Origin: Taxillus chinensis
Taxonomy: Eukaryota > Streptophyta > Magnoliopsida > Santalales > Loranthaceae
Reading direction: 5' to 3'
DNA length: 64,000 bases
Assembly: GCA_023512835.1 (NCBI GenBank)
Contig: CM042088.1
Location: 37,108,664-37,172,663, forward strand
The position numbers and the translations under genes were made by a program. Of the stretch, positions 11,093 to 21,693 are shown in pieces. Under the pieces are notes generated by a model. It made no database searches and had not been told where the DNA came from. It saw only the letters and a program-made list of their open reading frames with translations. How positions within the stretch are numbered: the first letter of the stretch is position 1; each line of letters starts with the position of its first letter.

Positions 11093-11809
11093 TGTTTTTG
11101 TTTTTAAACCAAACCAATGGGGAGATGACATGTGGGCTAGGTTAAGCGGGAAAGAGGAAAAGATGGCGGCCAGGGTTTTAAAATTTTCAATTGGTTAGTT
11201 TTTTTAACTGATGTTTTTAAGTTTGGGAGTCGGCAAGGAAACTCGGGTTTCAAAAAAATCATAAAAAAATATTTTTGGACTTGGGGCGTCACAACGAGCA
11301 ATCCTGTGTCATTTTTATTTAAAAATGAATTTTTTTTGTACGCTAGATCCACACCGCGTGTCCCGAAACTGTCTTATTACAGGAAAATATATTTTTTGAT
11401 TTTTTTGAAAAATGCTCCGGTGGAGAATATATGCAATATATATATCAAAATTCTCAGAACAATGAATATAATAAGAAAATGAGGTTCGTGACCTGATCCA
11501 GAGTGCCATTTTGAAGGGCGATTGTCATTTGACTGCCGTTAGCGGTTTGAACACAGTTTTGACTATAACTTCTTCGTTTGACCTCAGAATTGAGCGCGGT
11601 CGAAGGCGGATCTTCAAATTTGATTTTTTATCGCCCGAAACTTGCTCTTTGGCATTTGAAAATCCTTTTAAAGAAGTCTTTGAAATTGCGCGTTCGAATC
11701 AACGGTCACGTCTCTTTATTTAACTGTACAAACTGATTAACAAATAGAAAAGAAGTATAAAGTGGAAAATGAATGTGTATGTCAAACCCGGGCAAAATAG
11801 GGTCTAACA
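6278..11809 (+). mobile_element. Giant solo LTR (about 3.3 kb without nested insert) of an unassigned LTR retrotransposon
   Basis: It begins TGTCATTACTGG and ends GGTCTAACA, so it has TG...CA termini. It is flanked by the 5-bp duplication ATTTA (6273-6277, 11810-11814). The orthologous site in copy 2 is uninterrupted, which proves insertion. Without the nested gypsy LTR (8291-10528 plus one GGGAC) it is about 3.29 kb. No gag or pol is visible and no second terminal repeat is found, so a solo LTR is the best reading. The opening resembles LTRs of many plant families with an 'agagtcgccacc' motif (6364-6375). A small non-autonomous element without detectable LTRs is the alternative. Confidence 0.8.
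8291..10528 (-). mobile_element. Gypsy (Tekay-like) solo LTR, nested, reverse orientation
   Basis: This is the reverse complement of the LTRs at 53092-55346 and 60551-62785. The plus-strand ends are TGTCACGTCC and GAGTCTTTACA. A perfect 5-bp duplication GGGAC flanks it (8286-8290, 10529-10533). It includes the TTCGAAGGT-rich region (about 9530-9740 on plus), the GA-type microsatellite relic near 10115-10140, and the conserved ccccccattt tract near 9371. At 2238 bp it is full length for this LTR type and has no internal region. Confidence 0.93.
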
Positions 11810-12303
11810 ATTTAGTTTTAAATGCTTCGAATATTCTTCTCTAATTAACTATATATCCTATAGTGAATTAAGCTTAATTACTGTCAATATTAAATTTGAT
11901 GCATAGGCCAGAGCACTCAGTTTAATCTAGCTAAATATTAGCTAAAAAGAGAAGAAAAGTATCTAAACACCATAAATAAATTTAGCTAATCAGTTACATA
12001 TATCACTGGTTAAATTTAATGAACTGAGTCTACTGTATTTGCTATTCTTTTATTTGGTTAAATTTGAGTCAGTTGAATTTTTGTTAAATTTTGGTTATTC
12101 AATTCTTTGCTATTCAAATTTGGTATTCATTTTTTCTTTTTCTTTTTATCACATATTAATTTTGGACCGAATTTTGATATCAAAGGCAAACAGTATTCAG
12201 TATATTTAACGTAGCATAAACTGACTCAATCAAAACAAAAGGGAGTTCATAATAAGCAAAAGCTAAAATTAATTACTTTTTTTTCTTCTAATGATTTATC
12301 TAA
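11810..12303. other. Continuation of duplicated block right flank
   Basis: This matches 50990-51482 at high identity. It is AT-rich and no gene is seen. It ends in TTTATCTAA (12295-12303), the target duplication of the following MITE. Confidence 0.7.
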
Positions 12304-12815
12304 GGGCAGTGCTAGATACAACCAGCGTTGCGGCATCCTTCGCGTCCCCGGCTAACGTGGAATAAGCCACCTCAGCATTTTTTTCACGATTCAATGCGCT
12401 TCCAAATCATTGCTCGAGCCTCTGCTCGAAGCGTGCTCGAGGCTCGCCTCGAGCAGGCATCAAGCAGATTTGCTCCAGCCCCATGCTCGAGACTATGCTC
12501 GAGGCTAGGCTCAAGTAGGCGTCGAGCAGGGGCTCGAGCAAATTTGCTCCAACACCATGCTCGAGCATAAGCACTCGAGCAGATCTGCTCGAGCCTAGCC
12601 TCGAGTATAGGCTCGAGCTGGAGGCTGGAGCAAATCTGCTCGAGCCTCGAGCTCGAGCAGGAGTCGAGCACGCCTCGAGCAGGCTTCGATCGTCTCTCCC
12701 ATGGCCAAATCGACGGGTTTCTGGGTTCTGTCAACTGTAATTTCCGACGAAAACTTCAAATGGCCATAACTTTGTGCATAGTTGTCGGAATTAGGTCCAT
12801 TTTTTTTTGATTTGT
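12304..12815. mobile_element. Mutator-type MITE, right-truncated copy
   Basis: This is homologous to the complete copy at 51483-52221. The left end reads gggcagtgctagatacaacc after TTTATCTAA. The interior is dominated by palindromic CTCGAG-containing repeats (12410-12690). The right end and about 470 bp of flank are lost; the junction near 12815 falls at a shared tttgtt. Confidence 0.75.
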
Positions 12816-12962
12816 TGGATTATGGGTTTGTAAATCGCGATAAAATATATAAGGTAAACAACTGAATCCATAATGATTTCCATAAGTATTCAAAATTAGC
12901 TTATCTATTTTCAAACTCAATGAATATATAATTCTAATTGGGTTGATTATAAGTAACAATAT
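12816..12962. other. Block flank up to gypsy element A
   Basis: This matches 52697-52842. The identity to copy 2 ends at caatatgg (about 12962), where a 5'-truncated gypsy LTR begins. No gene is seen. Confidence 0.65.
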
Positions 12963-13236
12963 GGGGCCTCATTTGACCCGATTGTTGACTTTTCGGGGTT
13001 TATTAGTTGACTTTGCGTTTGGGTGGTCATTTGGGTGTAATAATATCTACTTAGTGTTGTGCTCGTCATTTGAAGCGTTTTGATTGTAATTTGACTCAAT
13101 TTGGAGTTCAGGACCTTGGAGGTCAATTATTGACTAGGTCAATGATTGACTAGGTCACTTATTGGTCAACGACTGACAAAAATATAAATAACAGGAAAAA
13201 AGAAGAAGCTTTCACTTTATGCTATCACGTTTGTGC

Positions 13237-13305
<69 letters not shown>

Positions 13306-15307
13306 GCATGGTGCCTTGGCGATTTGTGACGATTTGGGTTAGTGGAGCTCAAAGAATCACTCCAAGTAGGTATTCTTGAACTTCTTATCTTGATTTTATC
13401 ATTGGTATGCACGAATTTGTCATGATTTATGAAATTAAGTATTACCCTAGGTTTTTGGGAAATCCAATTTTGGGTTAGATCTAATGGTTTAGCATAAGAT
13501 CTGTGGTTAAGAACTATTTTATATCAGTTTTAATATGTGTTTTTGTGATCTGGGGCTGTTTAATTGCATATTCCATGAGGGTTGAGAAGTCAACCATGGA
13601 AATCTGGATTTAGATCTAGATTTCTGGAAATCTGAAATTTAGTACGTGTTTCTGCTGTTATCTGTGCGATTTAGAGGTGTTCTGGACGCATTTTGAGGTA
13701 GATATCGTAGTCTGTTGCATAGAATGCGTGTTTGTGTGCGTCTGGGGGTTGTTGGGTTGATTCCAGACGAAGAACAGGCAAAAACGACAATGAATAATAC
13801 CCTGGGCGAATTACTGGGTCAAAATAATGAAGATCCAAAGTTCTGGGTCGAAGGGTCGAAGATCTAAGGTCGTAGGGTCGTAGTTCGTAGACCCGTAGTT
13901 CGTAGCTCGAAAGTTCATAGTTCGTAGGGTCGTAGTTCATAGACCCGTAGTTCGTAGCTCGAAGGTTCGTAGTTCGTAGGGTCGTAGTTCGTAGACCCGT
14001 AGTTCGAAGGTCGAAGTTCGTAGTCCGAAGGTCGAAGATCGAAGACCCACTTCGAGTCTTCGAGGCACGCTATGCAGCTACGAGTCACAGCTCCAGCTAA
14101 GAGTCTCCGAGGTGTGCTGCAGTTCTGCGCTACGAGTCGCAGCTCCAATAGTGTAACTGGACACTGGACTGGACTATTTACATTGTAACCCATACCCAAA
14201 GTAGTATACTTAAGTTACAATGTAAATAACGAAATACCCCCCATTTGGATTCAAAGAAAAATACTAGAAAAATTAATTCCACTCTTTCAAAATGTGAAAA
14301 TTGGATTTAGTGTAAAATTTCGGAAAAATCCAGTTTTTCGTAGAGGTGAATTTTTGGAAAGTGGGGTTAGACATCTCAGAAAAATCCCCAAAAATCAGAT
14401 TATCTTATTTATAATATGGAGACCCAATGCCGGGACTTTTTATTTCAAGAAAACAACTCCTATGGGTATCTCCTTCCTTAGTCAAAGAATGAGGATCGAG
14501 TTGTAAAGACTGGCTAAAGTTCTAAAGGGAGTGTTGTACATTTTAAGACCATATTGGTGTTGGTATGTTGGTTGTGGATTTGGGACTTAGGTTCCATGAC
14601 TTGTTGGGTTCTCACCGTGGTGCACCAATAGTGCTATGTGGTTGACGTGGCAGGCATATGCGCCGATGGCAGGCCTGTGTGGCGACTGTGGCCGGGCATA
14701 TTGCGCTGTGGACAGGCTAAGGCCTAAGTGAGCCGTTGAGCTCGTGGAGCTAGGGCTGAGTGCCCGGAGCTGGGATCCCGTGAAGGATCGTGGACAGGCT
14801 GTCCTGTGTGGGCAGGCTGGGTCCTGATGTTTGTTTGCAAGCTGAGTCCTGATGATTGTGCACACTACACAGTGCACGAGTACACAGAGCATGTAGCATA
14901 GACTTGTATGTTTGCATGATATGGAGTATTAGGGTCACCTACTGAGCTTGTCGCTCACTCCTACTTGTTATTTCCCCTTTTTAGGTGTGACTCGAGATTA
15001 GTGGAGGACTTTTTTCCAGGAGGACGTGCCCACTACTCTGATGTATGAGTACTGTATTTTGTATTATATTATGTGTTGTATCCCGGACATGAGTCCGTAT
15101 GCAGTTGTATTTGCATACTGTTTATGATGATATATGGGAAAGTATAGGATTACCCTTGATATATGACTGTACAAGGTTGCATACTTGAGACAGCACCTGC
15201 GGTGTAGTCTCCATTGGTGTTAGTCACCAACCCCTTGACCTTTCGGGTGCGGGCAAGGGAAAGTCATGTTCCTAGTTCCGGGTTCCCTGGAATTTGGGGG
15301 CGTGACA
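12963..15307 (+). mobile_element. Gypsy element A, 5' LTR (5'-truncated)
   Basis: It lacks roughly the first 140 bp of the LTR (compare 60551-60690) and ends GGGGGCGTGACA. Landmarks are a TATA-like aaatataaat at 13180, a 60-bp (GA)n at 13241-13300, a GTTCGTAG/GACCC minisatellite at 13850-14040, and the ccccccattt tract near 14236. It is followed at once by a tRNA-iMet-like primer-binding site. The A-type leader differs from the B-type LTRs downstream of the GA tract. Confidence 0.9.
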
Positions 15308-15330
15308 AGTTGGTATCCGAGCATGGTCTA
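15308..15330 (+). promoter_or_regulatory. Primer-binding site of gypsy element A
   Basis: TTGGTATCCGAGC directly follows the LTR. Its TGGTATC.GAGC core is the usual complement to the 3' end of initiator tRNA-Met in plant LTR elements, with one mismatch (C for A). Element B has a similar site after 55346, with one base missing. Confidence 0.75.
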
Positions 15331-15798
15331 GTGGACCTAGGTTAGTGAGGGGTGGTTAATTGATTCCATGCGACTTGGAAAACTGTAGGGAGGGTGCCTG
15401 ATCAACGCAGTCCTTACATGTGTTCTAGGTTATTTTGGTGTTAGTTAGATCATCCTAGGAGCATACATGGGGTGCATTTCTAGTGGTATGATTGTGTGCA
15501 TATAGGGCACTAGATTGTCTTTGTTTGTGATGTGATTACATTTGGTGCCAGGATGGCACGTGGCCGTGAGAGCTAGGACTTGATTGTGGTGTACCCTAAA
15601 GGGTGATATGATACTATATGCATGGTTGAGGACCTACGGGTCGTGTGGTGTACCCTGAGGGGGACACGATGCTATATGCATGGTTGTGGACCTACGGGTC
15701 GTGTGGTGAGAACCTACGAGTCGAATGTGCCTTTAATGACTGTTTATGCTAGTAGTACTAGTATTGATCGTTTGTTATTTGTTGTTGTGGCCAGTGCG

Positions 15799-18320
15799 AT
15801 GGCACCACCGAGGAGAGCTGTCCGAGGCCAACGCCCGGCAGAGGAGCCCACGATAGAGTCAAGGCACCAGGGGCAGCAGAGCCCGCAACAGAGATCGTCA
15901 GCTCCCATTGTGGGACCTAATTTGGCTCAGGTGTTGATTCAGTTGCAGGAGGCCATGCAGGGTATGCAGGGCTCGATGAGGGATATGGCTAGAGAGGTGG
16001 ATGAGCTGAAGAGGCAGCAGCAGCCTCAGCAGCCGCCACAGCCTCAGCAGCATGTCACGGGGTCAGGTTTCCTGCGCCTCTCAACCCATTGCGGCACTTA
16101 GCTTCTCTATCCACGGTCCGCTAAGTTTAGCCTTTGAGGGTTGAAGCGCACGTAGACTGGTTTCGCCCTGCCACTGGGCTCATCAGGAGAATGGCTCCAG
16201 TTCCCGACCAGTTTGTGTAAGGATGGCCAAATCCCTTCTTCAACGTCAAGTCCTCGACTAGCGGCATGCTCCCCGCATTTAACTGGGTCGGCACATCTGA
16301 ACTCCGAAGGGGTTCTATCCGTTTTCCTCCACGAACTGCCTAGAACCTTCCGCTGTGCACCCTCTACGCTTTCAACCAACCCCTCTCCTTTACATAGCAC
16401 GAATACATTCCTGAATCGTGCCACTAAGAAACATCCCGCCAGCACCACGCTGCTCGGGTCGTGACATTCTCCTCCACCCAATCCTCGCAACGTCCTCGTT
16501 GCGCTTGTCAACATCGCTTCCCCGCAGGCGATGGCATCATTACCTCGACGCCCTCCCACTCGCCCAATGTCAACAGCTTGGACATCGCTTCCCCGCAGGT
16601 TGCAACACCTTTACCAAGATGCTCGCCCACTCGCCCAATGTCCAAAGGATAGGAGGCTTCCAAGATCGCTCCGATGCGCTCCTTCATACTCCCTTGCCCA
16701 ACTCTGTATCACACTCTAGGATACTCCAACTCTATGGACGCAAGGCGTTTAAGACACTATCAGTCGACTCACCTCTGTGAGCTCCCACCTTGGGATCACG
16801 CTACTCGCGAGAGTGCTCGGCGAGTCTTCAGGATACGGGCCGGTTCGGCTTTGATACCACTTGTCACGTGGTCAGGTTTCCTGCGCCTCTCAACCCATTG
16901 CGGCACTTAGCTTCTCTATCCACGGTCCGTTAAGTTTAGCCTTTGAGGGTTGAAGCGCACGTAGACTGGTTTCGCCCTGCCACTGGGCTCATCAGGAGAA
17001 CGGCTCCGGTTCCTGACCGGTTGTGTAAGGATGGCCAAATCCCTTCTTCAACATCAAGTCCTCAACTAGCGGCGTGCTCCCCGCATTCAACCGGGTCGGC
17101 ACGTCTGAACTCCGAAGGGGTTCCATCCGTTTTCCTCCACGAACTGCCTGGAACCTTCCGCTGCGCACCCTCTACGCTTTCAACCAACCCCTCTCCTTTA
17201 CGTAGCACGAATACATTCCTGAATCGTGCCACTAAGAAACGTCCTGCCAGCACCACGCTGCTCGGGTCGTGACAAGCAGGAGGCGAGGGTGGTGCAGGAT
17301 GTGCACCAATAGGAAGTCGTGATAGAGCCAGCACGACGAGGAGTGGACTGGGCTGCACAGTTTTTGAAACATGCACCCAGGACTTTTGAGGATGGTTCGC
17401 AGCTAGAGGCAGCCGAGGACTAGATTAGGTGGACAGAGGACATCTTTGAGATTATCGGGGTGCTTGATGAGGAGAGAGTGCGCGTGGCGACGCACTATTT
17501 ATTGGGTATCCCACGCAGGTGGTGGGAAGCCACTAGAGCTGTCCACGGTAATCAGATGAGCTGGAGAGAGTTTGTTGAGCGCTTCTTTGGGGAGTATTTT
17601 CCCAGCTAATTGCAGTATGCCCGACGGAGAGAGTATTATGAGCTTCAGCAGGGTAGCCAGACTGTGGGTGAGTATGTGCAAGCCTTCACAGATTTAGGGC
17701 GGTTTGCTCTTGAGGCTTGGGAAAAGGAAACCCGTAAGACACAGGATTTTATTCAGGGCTTGAGGCCATCTTTGAAAAGACAGCTGGAACCGATGCAGTT
17801 AACCAACTACCGGGAGGCGGTCGACAAAACACTCATTATTGAGCGAGGTCAGGATCAGGCGAGAGCCCAAAGGCCGGGCGGTTCGGCAGGTCCGAGCAAG
17901 AAGAGGCAGAGTGAGGAGAATAGTGCCGCTCAGCCTGAGAGGAGGCAGGTGCAGAGGGTTTCCAGCCAGGCGGTGGGACCCCATGAGAGTTCATCCAGCA
18001 GGAGGCCAGGGGCCTGTTGGAGCTGTGGTTTGACTGGGCATGTATCGAGAGATTGCCCGAGGAAAAAAATGACATGCTTCCGATGTGGGAAGGTGGGACA
18101 TGGAGCTAGGGAATGTGTTACCCTTTGCTCGACCAGCAGTGTAGGCCCTCGTCTGAGAGATCAGGAACAGAGGAGTGGGGCTCCGTCTCAGAGGTCAGTG
18201 CCGCCGACACAGAGCACGCAGACGCGACCTGCGGTGCAGCAGCCTCAGCGGGAGGTACAGGGTCATGTTGATCAGCGGGGCAAGGCCTCAATGGGCCAGG
18301 CTAGTGGAAGTGGATCATAA
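15799..18320 (+). pseudogene. Gag region of gypsy element A, split by a TRIM
   Basis: It starts at ATG 15799 (MAPPRRAVRG). A Gln-rich coiled segment (QLQEAMQGMQGSMRDM...ELKRQQQ) precedes the TRIM at 16053-17274. The capsid-like part resumes from 17275 with RWWEATRA, FVERFFGEYFP and GLRPSLKRQLEP. Two CCHC zinc knuckles follow at about 18018-18110 (CWSCGLTGHVSRDC, CFRCGKVGHGAREC). In-frame stops occur near 17310, 17421, 17607 and 18318. The frame on either side of the TRIM agrees if 1222 bp plus a 4-bp duplication were added. In this family gag forms the particle and binds the RNA genome. This copy is dead. Confidence 0.88.
16053..17274 (-). mobile_element. Complete TRIM retroelement inside gag of element A
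   Basis: Terminal repeats at 16053-16466 (414 bp) and 16862-17274 (413 bp) are near-identical, with TG...CA ends, and enclose only 395 bp. Read on the minus strand, the first LTR is followed by AGTGGTATCAAAGCC, a good tRNA-Met-type primer site, and the second is preceded by the purine tract GGGTGGAGGAGAA. The interior has no domain and contains a ~65 bp imperfect direct repeat (ATCGCTTCCCCGCAGG at about 16514 and 16585). Flanks share the 4-bp AGCA (16049-16052, 17275-17278). It is non-autonomous and needs enzymes from another element. Confidence 0.92.
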
Positions 18321-20188
18321 GGGAGGACTTTTGCCCTTACCAGCAGAGAGGCAGAGGTTCCATCAGTGGACGAGGCAGGAGCAGGACCTTCAGTGGTGAG
18401 AGGTACCATTATCATTTCTCATACTATTTGTTCAGTTTTGATTGATACTGGTGCTACCCATTCTTTTATTTCGTATGCTACGGTGGTTGGATTGGAGTTA
18501 GACTAGGAGACAATTAGTCAGTCTCTGATGGTTGCTTCACCTTTGGGTGGAATTATGATACTTGAGAGTATCTGTCGTGCTTTTCAGGTAACACTTGGGG
18601 GTGTTAACCTGATGTGTGATTTGTATGTCATGGAGTTAGATGATTTTGATGTTCTCCTGGGTATGGACTGGTTGGTCTCCGTGGAGGCCAAGATTGATTG
18701 TTTTCAACGGCGTATGACGTTCCTCGCGCTAGAGGGCACGCGGGGTGTCTTTGTGGGTGAGTGGACTGAGGAGGCATGCAGGTTGGGACCGTTGAGGCAT
18801 GGGTGGGGTGATGTGACCCACCAGTTACCCAGCTTGACGTTGGTTGACAGGACGAGAGAGGGGAAGGCTATTTTGCCACCCATTGTAGATCAGTTCCCGG
18901 ATGTGTTTTCCGAGGACTTGGTTAGTTTGCCACCCGTGAGGGAGGTAAAGTTTTCGATCGAGTTGTTGCCAGGGACAACACCGATCAGGTTAGCGCCCTA
19001 CAGGATGGCACCGACAGAGCTTAGAGAGCTCAAGAGACAGATAGATGACCTATTGGCATAAGGCTTTATCAGGCGGAGTAGCTCACCGTGGGGCGCTCCA
19101 GTGTTGTTCGCCAAGAAGGCGGATGGTTCACTTCAGCTGTGTATAGACTACCGGAAGCTGAACCAGGTGACTGTGAAGAACAGGTATCCATTGCCGAGGA
19201 TCAATGACTTGTTCGATCAGTTTCGTGGTGCGAGATGGTTTTCCAAGATAGACTTGAGATCTGGATACCATCAGTTGAGGGTTAGGGAGGCAGATATCTC
19301 TAAGACCGCGTTCAGTTGTCGTTATAGGCATTATGAGTGGCTTGTGATGCCGTTTGGGCTCACGAATGCTCCAGCAGTGTTTATGGGATTGATGAACCAT
19401 GTGTTTGCTCCATATTTAGATATGTTTGCTGTGGTGTTCATCGACGATATTTTGGTCTATTCAGCGACCAAGGGGGAGCATAAGGAGCATTTGCAGGTTG
19501 TGTTGCAGACCTTGCGGGAGCACTGGTTGTACGCGAAGTTCATGAAATGTGACTTCTGGTTGCAACAGGTACACTTCTTGGGGCATGTGGTATCTTCGGA
19601 GGGTATTACAGTGGATCCTGAGAAGATCGAGGCGGTTATGTCGTGGAAGAGGCCCATGAATATGTTTGAGATTCATAGCTTCCTTGGTTTGGCAGGCTAC
19701 TATCGGAGGTTCGTGGAGGATTTTTCCCGGTTGGCAGCTTCTATGACACACTTGACTAGGAAGGGAGTTTCTTTTGTTTGGTCTAAGGCTTGTGAGAGTG
19801 CTTTCATGGAGTTGAAGGCATGATTGACCTCAGCCCCTATCTTGATTCTCCCACAGGAGGGTGTGCCTTTCGAGGTGTATTGTGATGCTTCCAAGGTAGG
19901 ACTTGGTTGTGTGTTGATGCAGGATTGGCAGGTGATTGCTTATGGGTCTAGGCAGTTGAGACCACATGAGCAGAACTATCCCACACATGATTTGGAGTTG
20001 GCTGCAGTAATCTTTGCTCTTAAGAGCTGGCAGCATTATCTCCTTGGGGAGAAGTTTGTGGTGTATACGGACCACAAGAGCTTGCAGTATATCTTCTCTC
20101 AGCGAGACCTGAACCTTAGGCAGAGACGGTGGGTGGAGTACCTGCAGCTGTTTCAGTTTGATATGATGTATACCCCTGGGAAGGGTAA
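18321..20188 (+). pseudogene. Pol of gypsy element A: protease, RT, RNase H; integrase deleted
   Basis: One frame runs throughout. The aspartic protease motif DTGATHSF is at 18444, then LDDFDVLLGMDWL. RT begins around 18990 ([40 protein letters not shown]) with the catalytic FIDDILVYS near 19437. RNase H has CDASKVGLG (about 19884) and YTDHKSL (about 20075), ending at TPGKGN. In-frame stops at about 18504, 19059 and 19821 fit C-to-T changes compared with element B. The sequence then passes directly into the 3' LTR, so integrase and chromodomain (about 1.6 kb in element B) are missing. The motif set fits the Tekay/Del chromovirus lineage. Confidence 0.92.
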
Positions 20189-21047
20189 TGTAAAGAGTCG
20201 TATTTGGGTTGTTTTGAGAGATAGTCATTCTATGGGAATGCAACTATCTGGACGGTAGTGTAATCGTCGATGTGAGCATTTTGACTGTACTTGAGCCCGA
20301 TTCCGAGTCGGGGCCCCGTTTGACCCGATTGTTGACTTTTTGGGATTTATTGGTTAACTTTGCGTTTGAATAGTCATTTGATTGTGATAATATCTGTTTA
20401 GTGTTGTGCTCGTCATTTCGAGCGTTTTGACAGTAATTGGGCTCAATTTGGAGTTCGTGACCTCGGGAGGTCAATTATTGCGTTCGGGAGATCAATTTGT
20501 TGCTGGGAGGCCAATTATTGGCAACAGTATATATATAATTAAGAACTGCCTTATCTCTTTAATTGCCAATTATTGGTGCGTGCGTGTTTGAGCGAGAGAG
20601 AGAGAGAGAGAGAGAGAGAAGGTGAAGAGCGTGAAGAGCTTTCTTGGCGATTTTGGGGCGATTAGAGCTCGTGGATCGCAAATAATCTTCCAGGTAGGTG
20701 TCCTTGAACCTCTTAACTCGATTTTGTCTTGGAATATGCGTGAAATTATCATGAATTATGAATTTGAGCATGAACCCTAAGTTTTGGGGGAAACCCAATT
20801 TTGGGGTTAGATATGATGATTTAGAATAAAATCTATGGTTAAGAACTGATTTATATCAGTTTGGGTACGTAATTTGGTACTCTGTTTAGTAAAACGCGTG
20901 TTTGTGAGTGCCTGGGGAGTTGCTGAGTTGATTCCAGACGAAAACCAGGGCAAAAACGATGATGAACAGTACCCTGGGCGAACTGTAAGGTCGAAGTTCG
21001 TAGTCAGCAGCTCTGTGGTCAGCAGCTTTGTAGTCAGCAACTGTGGA
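20189..21047 (+). mobile_element. Gypsy element A, 3' LTR, 3'-truncated
   Basis: It starts TGTAAAGAGTCG directly after the RNase H region and follows the LTR layout: the agtcggggccccg block, (GA)n at 20591-20618 and a leader ending accctgggcg. It then enters a 15-bp tandem array (tagtcagcagctntg, about 20998-21050) and ends at a TRIM end fragment. The terminal ~1.2 kb of the LTR is absent. Confidence 0.8.
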
Positions 21048-21049
21048 GT

Positions 21050-21076
21050 CAGCACCACGCTGCTCGGGTCGTGACA
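21050..21076 (-). mobile_element. TRIM LTR terminal fragment (27 bp)
   Basis: agcaccacgctgctcgggtc followed by gtgaca matches the right-hand terminus of the TRIM LTRs at 16440-16466 and 17248-17274. Only this end remains, fused to the truncated gypsy LTR on its left and to arm repeat sequence on its right. Confidence 0.75.
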
Positions 21077-21226
21077 TAAGTCACATATAAAAAAAGTTAA
21101 TAATTTTAATAATTATTATTTATATGATGATGATGTATCAAATTGGATCAAAGTATTAATTAATTTAAGTCAATTAAGATTAATAAGGTTATTAATATCG
21201 CAGATTAGATAGGTGGCCTTCCACAA
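21077..21226 (+). repeat. Fragment of arm repeat, left of hAT insertion
   Basis: This matches 5118-5270 and 44415-44565 (taagtcac...ggtggcctt). It continues at 27889 after the hAT element. Its last 8 bases, TTCCACAA, are the left target duplication. Confidence 0.85.
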
Positions 21227-21693
21227 TAGGGGTGTAAAAAGGACCGGTCCGTCATGAAGTGGGCCTAAACGGACTAGCCCATTTTATATGGACCAGTAAT
21301 GGACCGGCCCGGTTCAGTCCGCACTAGTCTGAACCATGTTGCATGTCTACTATCACCTATATACACATTACAAAGCAGGATCAACAGAATTCCATAAATA
21401 GAAAGAATAATTTGACAATGTTATGTATGTAAATCAGAATTTGATAAAAGACAGTGTCATCTATATAAATCAGAAAAAGACAATGCTAGTTCATTGTTAA
21501 TACTTTTGTAGATATGCAAAATTTGAAATGCTAGACATAAACAGAATGCGTATTTTTTTATATAAGTAGAGACAAACACAGAATTTGAAACACTATATAC
21601 ACAAAATTTGACAAGGGTAGTGTTATCTATATAAATCAAAAATTGACATTGCTAGTTCATTGTTATTTGTTAATACGCTTGTGAAATGAATAT

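Noticed and set aside
11040..11105. T/G-rich tract as a poly(A) tail of a reverse-strand retroposon
   Set aside because: No LINE or SINE body or target duplication is next to it; it is low-complexity sequence within the giant LTR.
12384..12734. Minus-strand frame rich in LEQICSS-like repeats
   Set aside because: It is produced by the CTCGAG repeats of the MITE; both strands stay open because the repeat has few stops.
13212..13412. Minus-strand frame of repeated Leu-Ser
   Set aside because: It is a reading of the (GA)n microsatellite in a gypsy LTR, as are similar frames at 20570-20798 and 63284-63484.
13850..14040. Regular short repeats resembling an array with spacers
   Set aside because: Units are contiguous and spacers are repeats of each other; it is a minisatellite within a plant LTR, not CRISPR.
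16290..16320. Possible 5S rRNA (Cassandra-type) motif in the TRIM LTR
   Set aside because: gaactccgaag resembles a 5S rRNA segment, but I see no A box, intermediate element or C box around it in any of the three LTR copies.
16107..16559. 150-codon minus-strand frame in the TRIM LTR, also open in part at 31711-31968 and 17062-17376
   Set aside because: It lies in the LTR, shows no domain, and its start and frame differ between copies; high LTR identity alone explains the similarity.
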